DNA from: Rebecca billardiae RCC1528
Lineage: Eukaryota; Haptophyta
Direction: 5' to 3'
Length of the DNA stretch: 64,000 nt
Assembly (NCBI GenBank): GCA_965240325.2
Contig: OZ251229.1
Span: 2,356,001 to 2,420,000, forward strand
Shown here: positions 31,758 to 41,062 of the stretch, piece after piece
How the letters are laid out: each line of letters starts with the position of its first letter
Numbering within the stretch: position 1 is the stretch's first letter
The notes under the pieces: model-generated
Databases searched by the model: none
What the model saw: the letters and a program-made list of their open reading frames with translations, nothing else
What the model was told of the DNA's origin: nothing
Translations under genes and position numbers: made by a program

Positions 31758-32642
31758 ATGGCGTCGGCCGGGCATCGCGCCGCCAACTCCACGCACTACT
31801 GGGGCGAGATGGACAGCCTCCACATCTTTTGCGAGCCCAAGTATGCAACGTCGGCGTACTTTGCCGAGTTCTACAACTCGGTCTCCTCGCTCATGTACTG
31901 TGCCGCGGGCGGCCTGCTGCTCACCAAGCAGCCGGTGAGGGCTGACTCGGTCGTCCTCACTCTCGCCTTGTGCTTGATCACGATCGGCGTAGGTAGCACT
32001 GCCTTCCACGGCACCATGCGGTACTCGTATGAGCTGTGGGACGAGCTCCCTATGGTCGCCTTCATGGCAGTCGCGCTCTACGCGAAGGCAGACTGCCTGC
32101 CGCCGCGGCTCGCGCCTCACCGTCGCGCGTTTGTCGCATGTGTCCTTGCCTGGGCCGTGGGACTCGCGGCGGTCTACGTGCACCTGCGCATGTACGAGGT
32201 GTTCATGAACGGCTTCACGGTACTCGTCGCTGCCGACTTTCTCCTGGCCCTCGCGCAGCGCTCCGAGCACGCCGCGATCCGCACCGCACGCGTCGCGTGC
32301 CTCGGCCTGACGGTCCTCGGCAAGCTTTTGTGGGAGGTCGAGAATCGCGCATGTGGTCTGGAGCCGAGGGTGTGGGTGCTGCACGTGGCCTGGCATGCCC
32401 TGTCGTGCGCCGCCGCGTACCTGGGCATCATCGCCAACCTGGCGTACCGCGTCGAGGCAGGCGTCTCCTCGTGCGTGCGCGGTCGCCGCGCGACACTCGA
32501 GATCAACTGGCCCCTGTTCCGATCCACGGTGCGCGTGAGGGGCCCCGCGACGGGTGCGCGCACAGCCGCCGGGCGCTCGTCGTCGGATGTGCGCGCAAGT
32601 GCCACGACTCGGCGCGGTGGCTCTGCGCGCAAGGTGCAGTGA
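31758..32642 (+). CDS. Alkaline ceramidase (ACER/YPC1 family)
   Basis: A 294-residue integral membrane amidohydrolase predicted to cleave ceramide to sphingosine and fatty acid in ER/Golgi membranes. The N-terminal signature HYWGEMDSLHIFCEPKYATS then AYFAEFYNSVSSL, the core GVGSTAFHGTMRYSYELWDE (His84, Asp95) and the C-terminal HVAWHALSCAAAYLG carry the family's metal-ligand histidines and catalytic Asp. About seven hydrophobic segments lie between residues 40 and 240; the last 50 residues are basic and Ser-rich. In the N-terminal calcium-site motif, usually DWCExN, the family's Asp, Trp and Asn are replaced (IFCEPK), so calcium dependence may differ. ATG 31758 is preferred over the upstream GTG frame start at 31740. 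Confidence 0.86.
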   Translation: MASAGHRAANSTHYWGEMDSLHIFCEPKYATSAYFAEFYNSVSSLMYCAAGGLLLTKQPVRADSVVLTLALCLITIGVGSTAFHGTMRYSYELWDELPMVAFMAVALYAKADCLPPRLAPHRRAFVACVLAWAVGLAAVYVHLRMYEVFMNGFTVLVAADFLLALAQRSEHAAIRTARVACLGLTVLGKLLWEVENRACGLEPRVWVLHVAWHALSCAAAYLGIIANLAYRVEAGVSSCVRGRRATLEINWPLFRSTVRVRGPATGARTAAGRSSSDVRASATTRRGGSARKVQ

Positions 32643-33635
32643 GCCCGCGTCGGCAGGCCGCCGCCCCCTGCTGCCCGTGTGAGATCGGGCCGGTACACTG
32701 CAGCGCCGGCGGCCACACCGCACACGGTACTATAACTAGGTAACTAGCCTGAGGGCTAGCCTGGCACCGTGGCAGTGGCACTCTGTGGCACCGCGGGCGC
32801 GGGCCGCGCGGCACGTGACTGTCTGTCAGTCACCGCAGTCAGGCAGTCTCCCACGGGGCCGGCGACCGCGCGCACTCGGACCCGTGAGGCCCGCGGCCCG
32901 CGAGTGGCCTGAGTGGAGGTCGATCTTATAGCTTACGTATAGCTTACTAGAGTACTACGTCGACTGAGTTACCGCGCCACCGTTGACAGTGCCGCGCCGT
33001 CAGTCCGGGCCGCGCGGGGCTTGACTTTATCGCGGACCTTGTCCGAAGAGTGCCTCCGGAGTCACCCCGGACCGATTACCGGCGAGTGCCTGGCACGCTG
33101 ACACCGTTGGCCCGTTAAACCATGACACCAGCTTCTCGATTTTCGCCAGCAGGCGAGCGCTGAGCGGCGGCGCCGATCTGCTCATGCTGCTGTTCATGAG
33201 CTGAGCGCAGCTGCCGGGGCATTCCGGCCGCACTGTTCGGAAGTGTTCGATCGACGGAGACGATCGACGATCGCAGAGCGGGCAGTGCTCTGCCCCCAAG
33301 CAAGGGCCTCGCACCAACGCCGAATTGTGGACGCTCGGGCACTGCCGCCAACGAAGCAGAAGACCTGCACCGTCATGCCTAGTCCCTGGCAAGGCGGTGC
33401 TTAAAGAAGGGCAGGGTGGTGACAAGGGCGCTAACATCTTCAATCCTCACCGCCATCATTCACACGGGAGTTCTGTGGTCGCGAGGGCTTTTGCCTTTTG
33501 ACGCCAACGCTGGGCCGTCGTCGTCGTCGTCGGCTACATCATCGGTGGGAATCCCCGCCCGCACGGTAAAAATAAGCAAGGACCGAACCACCCGTTCCAG
33601 AAAGGCGATTACTGTAACCTGCCACCGTGAGCCTT
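32643..33635. other. Intergenic region; possible retroelement zinc-knuckle remnant
   Basis: On the minus strand at 33027-33443, an open frame includes GAEHCPLCDRRSSPSIEHFR followed by TVRPECPG. The CPLC-x-IEH-x-C spacing resembles the zinc-binding tail of non-LTR retrotransposon reverse transcriptases. No reverse transcriptase core is present, so this would be a remnant at most. The rest of the stretch shows no gene. Confidence 0.3.
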
Positions 33636-33671
33636 ACGCACGTTAAAACAAATAAACTGTAGTTCGGACAC

Positions 33672-33720
33672 GGTCCGGGAGCTCAAAAGGTGCAAGTTGC
33701 ACCTTTTGAGCTCCCGGACC
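33672..33720. repeat. 49-nt perfect palindrome
   Basis: The arm GGTCCGGGAGCTCAAAAGGT plus GCAA is followed by one G and then the exact reverse complement of the arm (TTGCACC to GGTCCGGACC-type end, 33697-33720). The 24-bp stem with a single-base centre could extrude as a cruciform or be a recombination product. It lies just outside the large inverted repeat at 33.8-34.8 kb. Confidence 0.9.
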
Positions 33721-33814
33721 ACAGTGGGAGCACGCGGGGCCGCGGCCGTTGAGAGGGGCGGGGGCGGGCGGGCGACGTCGACGTCGCGGCGTTCCACGCG
33801 CTCTGCTGTCGATG

Positions 33815-34174
33815 ACTTGCTGTTGGCGGCGCGCGCCGCGCTGGCGAGGTGGCTCGGGCCCATGCGTGCCTTCGAGCGCCCGGCGACCGCGCGCGCATCG
33901 GCTTCCTCCGCCTGTGAGTCGCCCGCGGCCGCGACCGCCGCGCCCTTTGAGTGGGTTGACCGCGCCCGAGCCTGCTCGCCGCCGAGCGCAGGGATGAGTC
34001 GAGCGCGGCGCGAGGCGGCGATCGTGATCGGGCGATCGCATGCGCCCATATGCGCCCCATCTGCCACGGCGCGACCGCTTCAGCGTGCGTATGTCACCCC
34101 ACTTGTCAGGGATGTCGAGTAGCAGGCGAGCACCGTCGGCCAGTGTGTCCGCCCGCGCCGCGTGCGCACAGGGC
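33815..34174 (+). repeat. Large inverted repeat, left arm
   Basis: About 360 bp whose reverse complement is found at 34462-34822 with scattered substitutions. Shared anchors include GCGATCGCATGCGCCCAT, GCGTGCGTATGT and GTGTCCGCCCGCGCCGCGTG. The left arm has a few small length differences. Neither arm contains a recognisable protein domain. Confidence 0.8.
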
Positions 34175-34461
34175 CATACGACGCGGAAACACGTCACAAC
34201 CGGCATCAGTGCATGGCCATGGCCGTGTACAGCCCCGCGTGGGCCACCAAGGTCATGCCATCCACTGCTCTGCCAGCTCGCAACGTGCGTCAATGCTGAC
34301 GACAACTCTGGTCGAGAAGAAGTTGCTTCTTGAGTTCTGTCACAGTGGTGCACACGGCATCAGTGGACGTCCCCATGACTACGGATGCGGACCAACCGTG
34401 CCCGCCAGCTTGCGTAGCGAAGACATCACCAGACGCCACGGAGCGACATCCGACGCGTAGA
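34175..34461. other. Loop between the inverted repeat arms
   Basis: A 287-bp spacer of ordinary composition, with no domain or tRNA recognised. Confidence 0.5.
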
Positions 34462-34822
34462 GCCCTTCGCGCACGCGGCGCGGGCGGACACGCTGGCCGA
34501 CAGAGCTCGCCCGCTCCCCGACATGCCTGACAAGTGGGGTCACATACGCACGCTGAAGCTGTCGCGCCGTGGCGAATAGGGCGCAGATGGGCGCATGCGA
34601 TCGCCCGATCGTGATCGCCGCCTCGCGCCGCGCTCAACTCATCCCTGCGCTCGGCCGCGAGCAGACTCGGGCGCAGTCAACCCCCTCGAAGCGGGCGGCC
34701 GCCGCGGGCGCGGGCGACTTGCAGGCGGAGGAAGCCGATGCGCGCGCGGTTGCCGGGCGCTCAAAGGCGCGCATGGGTCCGAGCCATCCCGCCCGCGCGG
34801 CGCGCGCCGCCCAAGTCACGCA
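34462..34822 (-). repeat. Large inverted repeat, right arm
   Basis: Reverse complement of the left arm, including ATGGGCGCATGCGATCGCCC and CACATACGCACGCTGAAGCT. Together with the left arm it gives a structure of about 1 kb that could fold back. Confidence 0.8.
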
Positions 34823-35333
34823 TATCTCGGTCCGCACGGCCACGCGCCCACCTGTTCGCCATCCTTCCGCCAGTCCGCCACCAGCCGGGGCGCCTGGCGG
34901 CGGAACAACACCCCGTGGAACGGGTGGCCGGTGAGAATCGATCATCAACGAGCATACTTGTAATAATGGCTTGTGGATAGGCATCAAGCTAACCACATAT
35001 CATCGGCCCATACAATTAGTACCTGATGTAGGCTCATCATCCCAAGGCGCTCGCCGTGAAAGTTGGGAAGTGCTTATTAGCGAGTAGTTGGTGACTTTTC
35101 AAGACTTGAATAGCAATTGACGAATGCGTCTTTGTGACGTTTCGTTGATTAGTGAACCCACTTCACGAATCTCTATCTGGGATTCCATCCCAGATGAGTG
35201 GTCATCAGCATCTCCTCAACCACAATTACAAATATCGAACCTACCAGAAGCTCTCCATCGGCGACGACCACCCAACACGGCCCCACCCGGCCGGGAGAAA
35301 GTGACGCCTCCCACGCCCCGGGCTATCCCCCCC
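34823..35333. other. Upstream region of the hybrid kinase gene
   Basis: An AT-rich island spans about 34930-35230 and is followed by GC-rich sequence, so this probably holds the promoter and 5' UTR. In-frame ATGs at 35124 and 35418 offer alternative starts for the kinase. Confidence 0.4.
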
Positions 35334-37902
35334 ATGTCGTGGCACTCGATGCGATCTTGGCGCGACAGGCGTCGCACGGTGTCGCCGACGCCGGTGTCGT
35401 CACCGGTGCGCTCGACGATGGCCGCGACGCTTCGCGCAATGGAGGAGGGTGCGCGCGCCTCCGGCGACGGCGCGCGCGACGGCTCGAACGACGATGCTCC
35501 GCGCCCGACGGATGTGCCGATCATCCTCGAGCTGCCAGAGTGCGACCTGGCCGGGGACTGGAAGGACGCGGTGCTCGAGCGCGCGTATCAGGACGAGCAC
35601 ATGCTCCCCCTCCTGTACAAGCACCTCACGCGCGGCGGCATGGTCTTGCTCTGCGTCTCGTCGGTCTTCACCGTCGTGAGCTTCTTGTCGTTTGGCCTCA
35701 GCTTCGCGTTGACACTCGCGGCGAGCACATGGCTGCTGGCCTTGGTTTTGGTCTTGGTCGGCACGTTTGGCAGCCGAGCGGGGCTTCCACTCGCGGCGAC
35801 GGAGGCGGTCACGATGCTGCTCCTGGGTCTTCTGCTGGCGATCCCGCTCACGCCAACGCGTCTGTCGTCGCTGATGCAGAGCGTGCATGCTGGCGTGCGC
35901 GTGCGGCTGGACAACGAGGGCGACCTGCAGCTCGTGACGATCCGCTTCGCCGTCATCCTGCTGTACAGCGCCATCTTCGTGCAGCTGCGCCCACGGCGGT
36001 TCGCCGTCGTCCTCGTCTTCACCTGCATCTCCTCGGTTGCGCAGGAGCTCATCCTCGCGCCCGGGCTGCTGGCGACCAACGCGCGAGATTCAGTGGCCAT
36101 CATCGCGCTGCACTTGCTCGCCTACTTCGCGCGGAAGCACGTGTGGGCGATCGATCGCGCGCAGTGGCACTTCCACCGGCGCGTGGGCGACGCCGTGCGC
36201 GAGCAGTACGCCAAGGAGCGCGAGGACATCCACAACCGCCTCGAGCTCGCCAAGGTCACCGCGGGCAAGGAGGCGCGCTCGAAGCTGATCCGTGTCGCGA
36301 TGCACGACCTGCGCAGCCCGCTGCTCTCGGTGCACTCGCTCTCCAAGACGCTGGAGGCGCTGCCCGAGGACACGCCGCTGCACCACATCACGGGCTTTGT
36401 GCGCGCGCTCGGCGCGCTCTCGCAGCTGATGGAGGGGATCGTGAGCGACATGCTCGACTTTGAGCGCATCGACAGCGGGCGCATCACCCTCGTCAAGCGC
36501 CCGCTCTTCCTCGCGGATGTCCTCGGCGGTGTGCGCGCCACGTTCGAGACGGTCGCCGCCGGCAAGGGGATCGACTTCCGCATCGAGCCCCTGCCCGCCG
36601 TGCTCGCGGCGCCGCACGCGTACGAAGGCGACGCGGGGCGGCTGGCGCAGGTGCTGAACAACGGGTGCAGCAACGCGGTCAAGTTCACCGAGGCGGGCGG
36701 CTCGGTGAGAATCAGCGCGTGGCTCGCGCCCGAGCCGCCCGCGGGCAAGGGCAAGGGCTGGGACACGGTGCACGTGCGCGTTTCGGACACGGGCACCGGG
36801 CTGTCGGCGGCCGAGCTCAAGAAGCTGCAGGACGGCGACCTCTTTGTGCAGGTCGGCCGGGGCCAGCTGCAGGGCAACGGCGGCACGGGCCTCGGCCTCT
36901 CGATCGCGATGGAGCTGCTCAAGCTGCACGACGACTCGGAGCTGCGGCTGCGCTCGGCCGGCCCGGGCCAGGGCACAGACTTTGAGCTCGTGCTCAACCT
37001 CAAGCGCGCGCTGCCGCCTGCGGGCAGCGCGAGCGACCCCGCCTCCTTCGCTGGTGCTGGCGCGCTCTGCGCGCCGGCGGCGGACCGGCCCTTTGGCGCG
37101 CTCTGCGCGCCGGCGGCGGACCGGCCCTTGGCCTCGCGCTCGACGTCGCCCGCGCCCTTCCGCCACGCGGTGAGCGACATGGAGCAGATCACGGGCACTG
37201 CGACGACGATGCCGCCGCCAGGGAACGGCGGCACGCTGTCTGCGCCGTTGACCCCGGTGGCGCACTACCAGGTGGCGTCGCCGCCGCCGCCGATGCCGGC
37301 CACGGCGCCGTCGCAGCGCCGGCGGCTCAGCAGGCCGCCGCCGAGCGCGCCTGCGCCGAGCGTGCCGCCGGGCAAGCTCCGCTTCCCGCCGGGCTTCCGC
37401 TGCCTGCACGTCGAGGACGACAAGTTCGTGCAGATGACGCTGCCGCTCGCCACCTTCGAGCTCTTGGGCGCGGCGTACGACACGGCGAACGACGGCGAGC
37501 AGGCGCTGCGCATGGTCGAGGAGACGCAGTACGACTTCATCCTCATCGACAACCAGGTGAGTCCCCCGTGCCCACGCGCCGCACGCCACGCCGCGCTGCG
37601 CGCACGTCGCGCGCGCCGTCCACTCACGCCGCACCCTTCCGCGTCGCCTCCCTGTCTTCGTGCAGATGCCCAACCTCGGCGGCACGGAGACCACGCGCCT
37701 CCTACGCGAGCGCGGCTTTGTGAACACAATCATCGGGCTGACGGGCGATCCGGAGGGCTCGGACGACCGGGATGCTTTCGAGCGCGCGGGGCTGGACGCT
37801 TGCGTGGACAAGAACAGCAAGGGCACCGACTTCATTGTGAGCGAGCTGCGCAAGCTCGCCCATGGGGACAACCGGGTTTTCGAAATGCGCGCGCCAGCCT
37901 GA
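35334..37902 (+). CDS. Membrane hybrid histidine kinase with receiver domain
   Basis: The CDS joins 35334-37556 and 37666-37902 (intron 37557-37665, donor GTGAGT, acceptor CGTGCAG, phase 0), giving 819 residues. About six TM segments span roughly residues 100-255. The H-box is IRVAMHDLRSPLLSVHSLSK (His324, codon 36303). The ATPase has an N-box NNGCSNAVKFTE (about 36658), a G1 box DTGTGLS (36787) and a G2 box GGTGLGLSIAMELL (36883). A Pro-rich linker follows. The receiver has CLHVEDDKF (acidic pocket), FILIDNQ-MPNLGGTETTRLL with the phospho-Asp codon at 37548, and VDKNSKG with the conserved Lys; the intron interrupts it exactly between NQ and MPN, which validates the join. All catalytic motifs are present, so it is likely active. 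GALCAPAADRP is tandemly duplicated in the linker (37060-37130). The start is uncertain (35124, 35334 or 35418). Confidence 0.88.
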
Positions 37903-38625
37903 GCGGCTGGTTGTAAGCGTCAACGACTGCGCGCCGCGATGCCTACGATGTATGACGATGCTGACTAGTCAGTCGCGCTACGCGCTAGTAACTCACTGAG
38001 GGAGTCACTAACAGCAGCAGTGCGTATTTATAATAAGATGACGCGACGACGCTCGATCTATGATGATATGCTGACGAATGGCGCGGACAGGCGGTGTCGA
38101 TCATCGTCATCAGTCGTACCGGGTGCCAAATCGGATTGACGCTGACGACGGAGTGATGACACGACTGCTTATTGACATCAGCCGAACTCAGTCAGTCGTG
38201 ACAGTCGTACTCGATCGGATATCATCGCAGGGTAGTAGTTCGTCGTATGATGATGATGATGATGATGATTCGTCGCGGACGCCGGACGGCCTCGTCACTC
38301 GTCGTCTCGAGTCCCGACTCCGACTCCGTCGATCGACCTGCAGTGAGTGCAGTGCTCGAGCCCTCGCCTCTCCGACGGAGCTGCTCGACCGCTTGATAGT
38401 TGATAGTCGTTGTTGTCGCTCGTCACTCCGGAGTCCGGACTCACTCGTCAGTCTTAAATTGCTAGTCGTCAACGCGGTCATCATCATCATCAATGACAGG
38501 CGGCATGTCGTCAGCAGTGTTGTCGACTGAGTAGTGACGAGTCTCAGACGACTGCGTCAATCACTGCGCTGACAGTGCTCACGCCTCGGCCTCGTGGCTC
38601 GTCGCGTGCCGCCGCCTCATCATCG
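37903..38625. other. Convergent intergenic region
   Basis: AT-richer DNA with a (GAT)n tract at about 38246-38269 and many CAGT/GACT words. No gene was recognised. Confidence 0.45.
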
Positions 38626-40025
38626 TCACCGTTGCATCAATGGTCCCAGAGTCTCGCGCAGATCGCACGTGAGCTGCGCCTTGTCCCCGTAGTAGCACCG
38701 CGCCTGCTCGAGCACGTGTGCAAGCTGTTCGACGCCCTGGCGATCGGAGTGCCCCCACAGCCGGAGCCGCATGAGCGCGACCGCCCGGCGGATTTCGATT
38801 TGCTGCGCGGGGTCGTCGCTGCCGCTGGCAGCGCGGAGCATGCCGTCGAGCGCGTCTTGCCAGCGCACGAGGCGCGGCGCGCTGCTGGACGCCCACTCGG
38901 CGGCGCCCTCCTCTGCGTCCGCGGCAGGCGCCGTGCCCTTGCCCGCGTCGCGAGCGAGCTCGGCGGCGCTGAGCAGCGCGTGCTGGACCATCTCCTCGCA
39001 GAAGAGGTTGAGCCCAGCAGGGCCGACCGTCTCGCGCACGCGGCGGAGCACCTCGGCGCGGTCGGTCCAGCAGAACGCGGCCGCGTTCTCGATGTCGACG
39101 GCGCCGGCGATCCGCGCGATCTCGGCGCGCATCGTGCGCTCGTCGGCCGCGGCCTGCGCCTTGAGCGTCGCCGCTGCGCTCGGCGGCATCAGCGCGCGCA
39201 CGGGCCGGTTGAGCAGCAGCGCCGTGCGCAGCTCGTCGAGGCACCACACGCGGGAGAGCGGCGCGGGGTCGTCGTACCGCTCGAGGAAGAGCCACAGCTC
39301 GCGGCTCTCAAACACCGCCTGCCGCAGCGGGTCGAACTGGAATGCCATCAGCCCGCCCCCGCTCGCGTGCAGGTGCTGGTTCACGCAGAACACGTCCAGC
39401 CACACCATCGTACGCTCGCGCTCGGGCTCGGGCACGGCGCCCAGGATCGCCTGGACGAGGCCGCCGCGCCCGGTGCGCGCGATGGCGCTCTCGGGCACGT
39501 AGAACGTCTGCCGCCACGCGTGCGAGCAGAAGATCCGCGGCGCGCCCTTGTGCGCGTCCGCGACGAGCTCGATGAACGCGCGCCCGACCGGGTTGGGCTC
39601 GAGCAGCTTCTGCTCGCGCGTGGCCGGCAGGATGAGCCGCTGCACGACGGCGTCCGTCGAGAGCCACGCGATCTCGGACTCGTGCGCCGCGGCCCAGCGC
39701 TCGAGGAACGCCACGGAGACGCCCTCCCAGGAGACGGCCAGCGCCCCGGTGCGCGACACCTCGCTCTCCGCCGCGTGCGCCTCGCGCACGCGGCCCTGCC
39801 GCCGCAGCAGCCGGCCGAGCGCCGCGGCGCGAGGCGCTCGCGCCGCATCGTCGCGGTCGAGGGCGCGCAGGCCGGCGCGGAGGAGGCGCTCAGCGCGGCG
39901 CGAAGCGTGCTCGGCGCTGCCCAGCTCCCACAGCTCGGCCACGCGCAGGCAGAGCCTGTGCGCGAGCCGCGACCACTGCGCGGGCGCGGTCTGCTCGATG
40001 AGCTCGAGCGCCCAGTTGTCGCCGT

Positions 40026-40061
<36 letters not shown>

Positions 40062-40989
40062 CGGAAGCCTCGTCGAGGTGGGCGTGGCCGCGCAGCTCGG
40101 CGGCGAGCTCCGCCTCGGCAGCGCGTGCGTACGCCTGGCGCAGCACGTCGAGCAACCGCGGCCGTACCTCGTCCACACCGCCCAGCTCCTCGATCAGCGC
40201 CTGCACCCACGAGCGCAGCGCCTCCGCCTCCGAGTCCGCGGTCGCGGCCGCGGCGGGCTCGACCTCGAGCGCGGCGACGACGCGCAGGACGACGGAGGGG
40301 CCCGAGGCGGCGAGCGTCTCGGCGAGGCGGCGGCGCTCGTGCGGCGTCAGCGCGATCGTGAGCCGCGCCTCCGCGTGCAGCGCGCACGTCGACTCGACGA
40401 GCAGCCAGAGCCGGCGGAAGGGCGACGGGTCGTCCCACGCGTCCACCACCTGCACCATCTCGCCCGTCGAGGCGATCAGCGCCTGCTTGCGGCGCAGATC
40501 GGCGCGCACGTCGCCGCGCGGCGTGTGGATGTCGCGGCTGAGCACGGGCAGGAAGAAGCAGGCGCTCGCCCGCGCGCCGTGCGGAATCGAGCGGCTGATC
40601 GCCGTGACCGCGCTCGAGAATGGCATCGCAAACGGCACGGAGACGTAGTGCGTGACCGGGCCGGCGGCGGACGGGTCGGCGCGCGCGCGCCACTCAGCCC
40701 ACGCGCACGTGGGCTGAGGCACGGCCGCGAGGGACGCCTCGTCCTCCGGCGGCCACGAGATCGTCGCGCTCGCGCCGTCCGGCCGCGTGTACGTGCGGCC
40801 GCGGTCGCTCGAGCCAGAGTCAAAGGCGACGGTGTGGCCGTCGGGCAGCACGTCCTGCGCCCACAGGCGCTCCTTCAGCTCGTACCCGGTCAGTGCGGAC
40901 CCTCCGGCGAGGGAGCGCGCCGCCTGCTCCTGCAAGACCGCGAGCGACACGCCAAGGTCGCGCGGCGGCGCGGGGCCGTCGTCGGCCAT
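38626..40989 (-). CDS. Two-domain TIR-like signalling protein (W-D-x-F-VNQH family)
   Basis: A 787-residue single-exon protein from ATG 40989. Residues 480-610 form a domain common in protist genomes: APRIFCSHAWRQTFYVPES, then TMVWLDVFCVNQHLHASGGG, ESRELWLFLERYDDPAPLSR and VWCLDELRTALLLN. The alternating strands, the buried WLD-x-F and the WCLxEL helix resemble a TIR-like/flavodoxin-type fold often paired with TPRs. Residues 113-225 look like a second, diverged copy (HYVSVPFAMPFSSAVTAISR, VVDAWDDPSPFRRLWLLVES), giving an internal duplication. The 225-480 linker is helical, with a (GA)n run, and the C-terminus (YYGDKAQLTCDLRETLG) resembles a single kinesin-light-chain TPR. Function is unknown; a receptor or defence role is speculation. 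It is head-to-head with the ANK-P4H gene. Confidence 0.62.
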
Positions 40990-41062
40990 TTCCCCAGCCG
41001 ACCAGGCCGCCGGCCCGGGCGGTGAGAACCTCCTGCTCCGCGCGGCCGCGTGCAAGCTGTCC
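40990..41062. promoter_or_regulatory. 73-bp divergent promoter between TIR-like and ANK-P4H genes
   Basis: The two ATGs are separated by 73 GC-rich bases without a TATA-like element. Both frames remain open across it, so alternative starts inside the neighbour cannot be excluded. Confidence 0.5.

Noticed and set aside
33643-34353. 236-codon minus-strand frame over the left arm of the inverted repeat
   Set aside because: The matching right arm has stops in the corresponding frame and no domain is visible, so the frame is not conserved between the arms.
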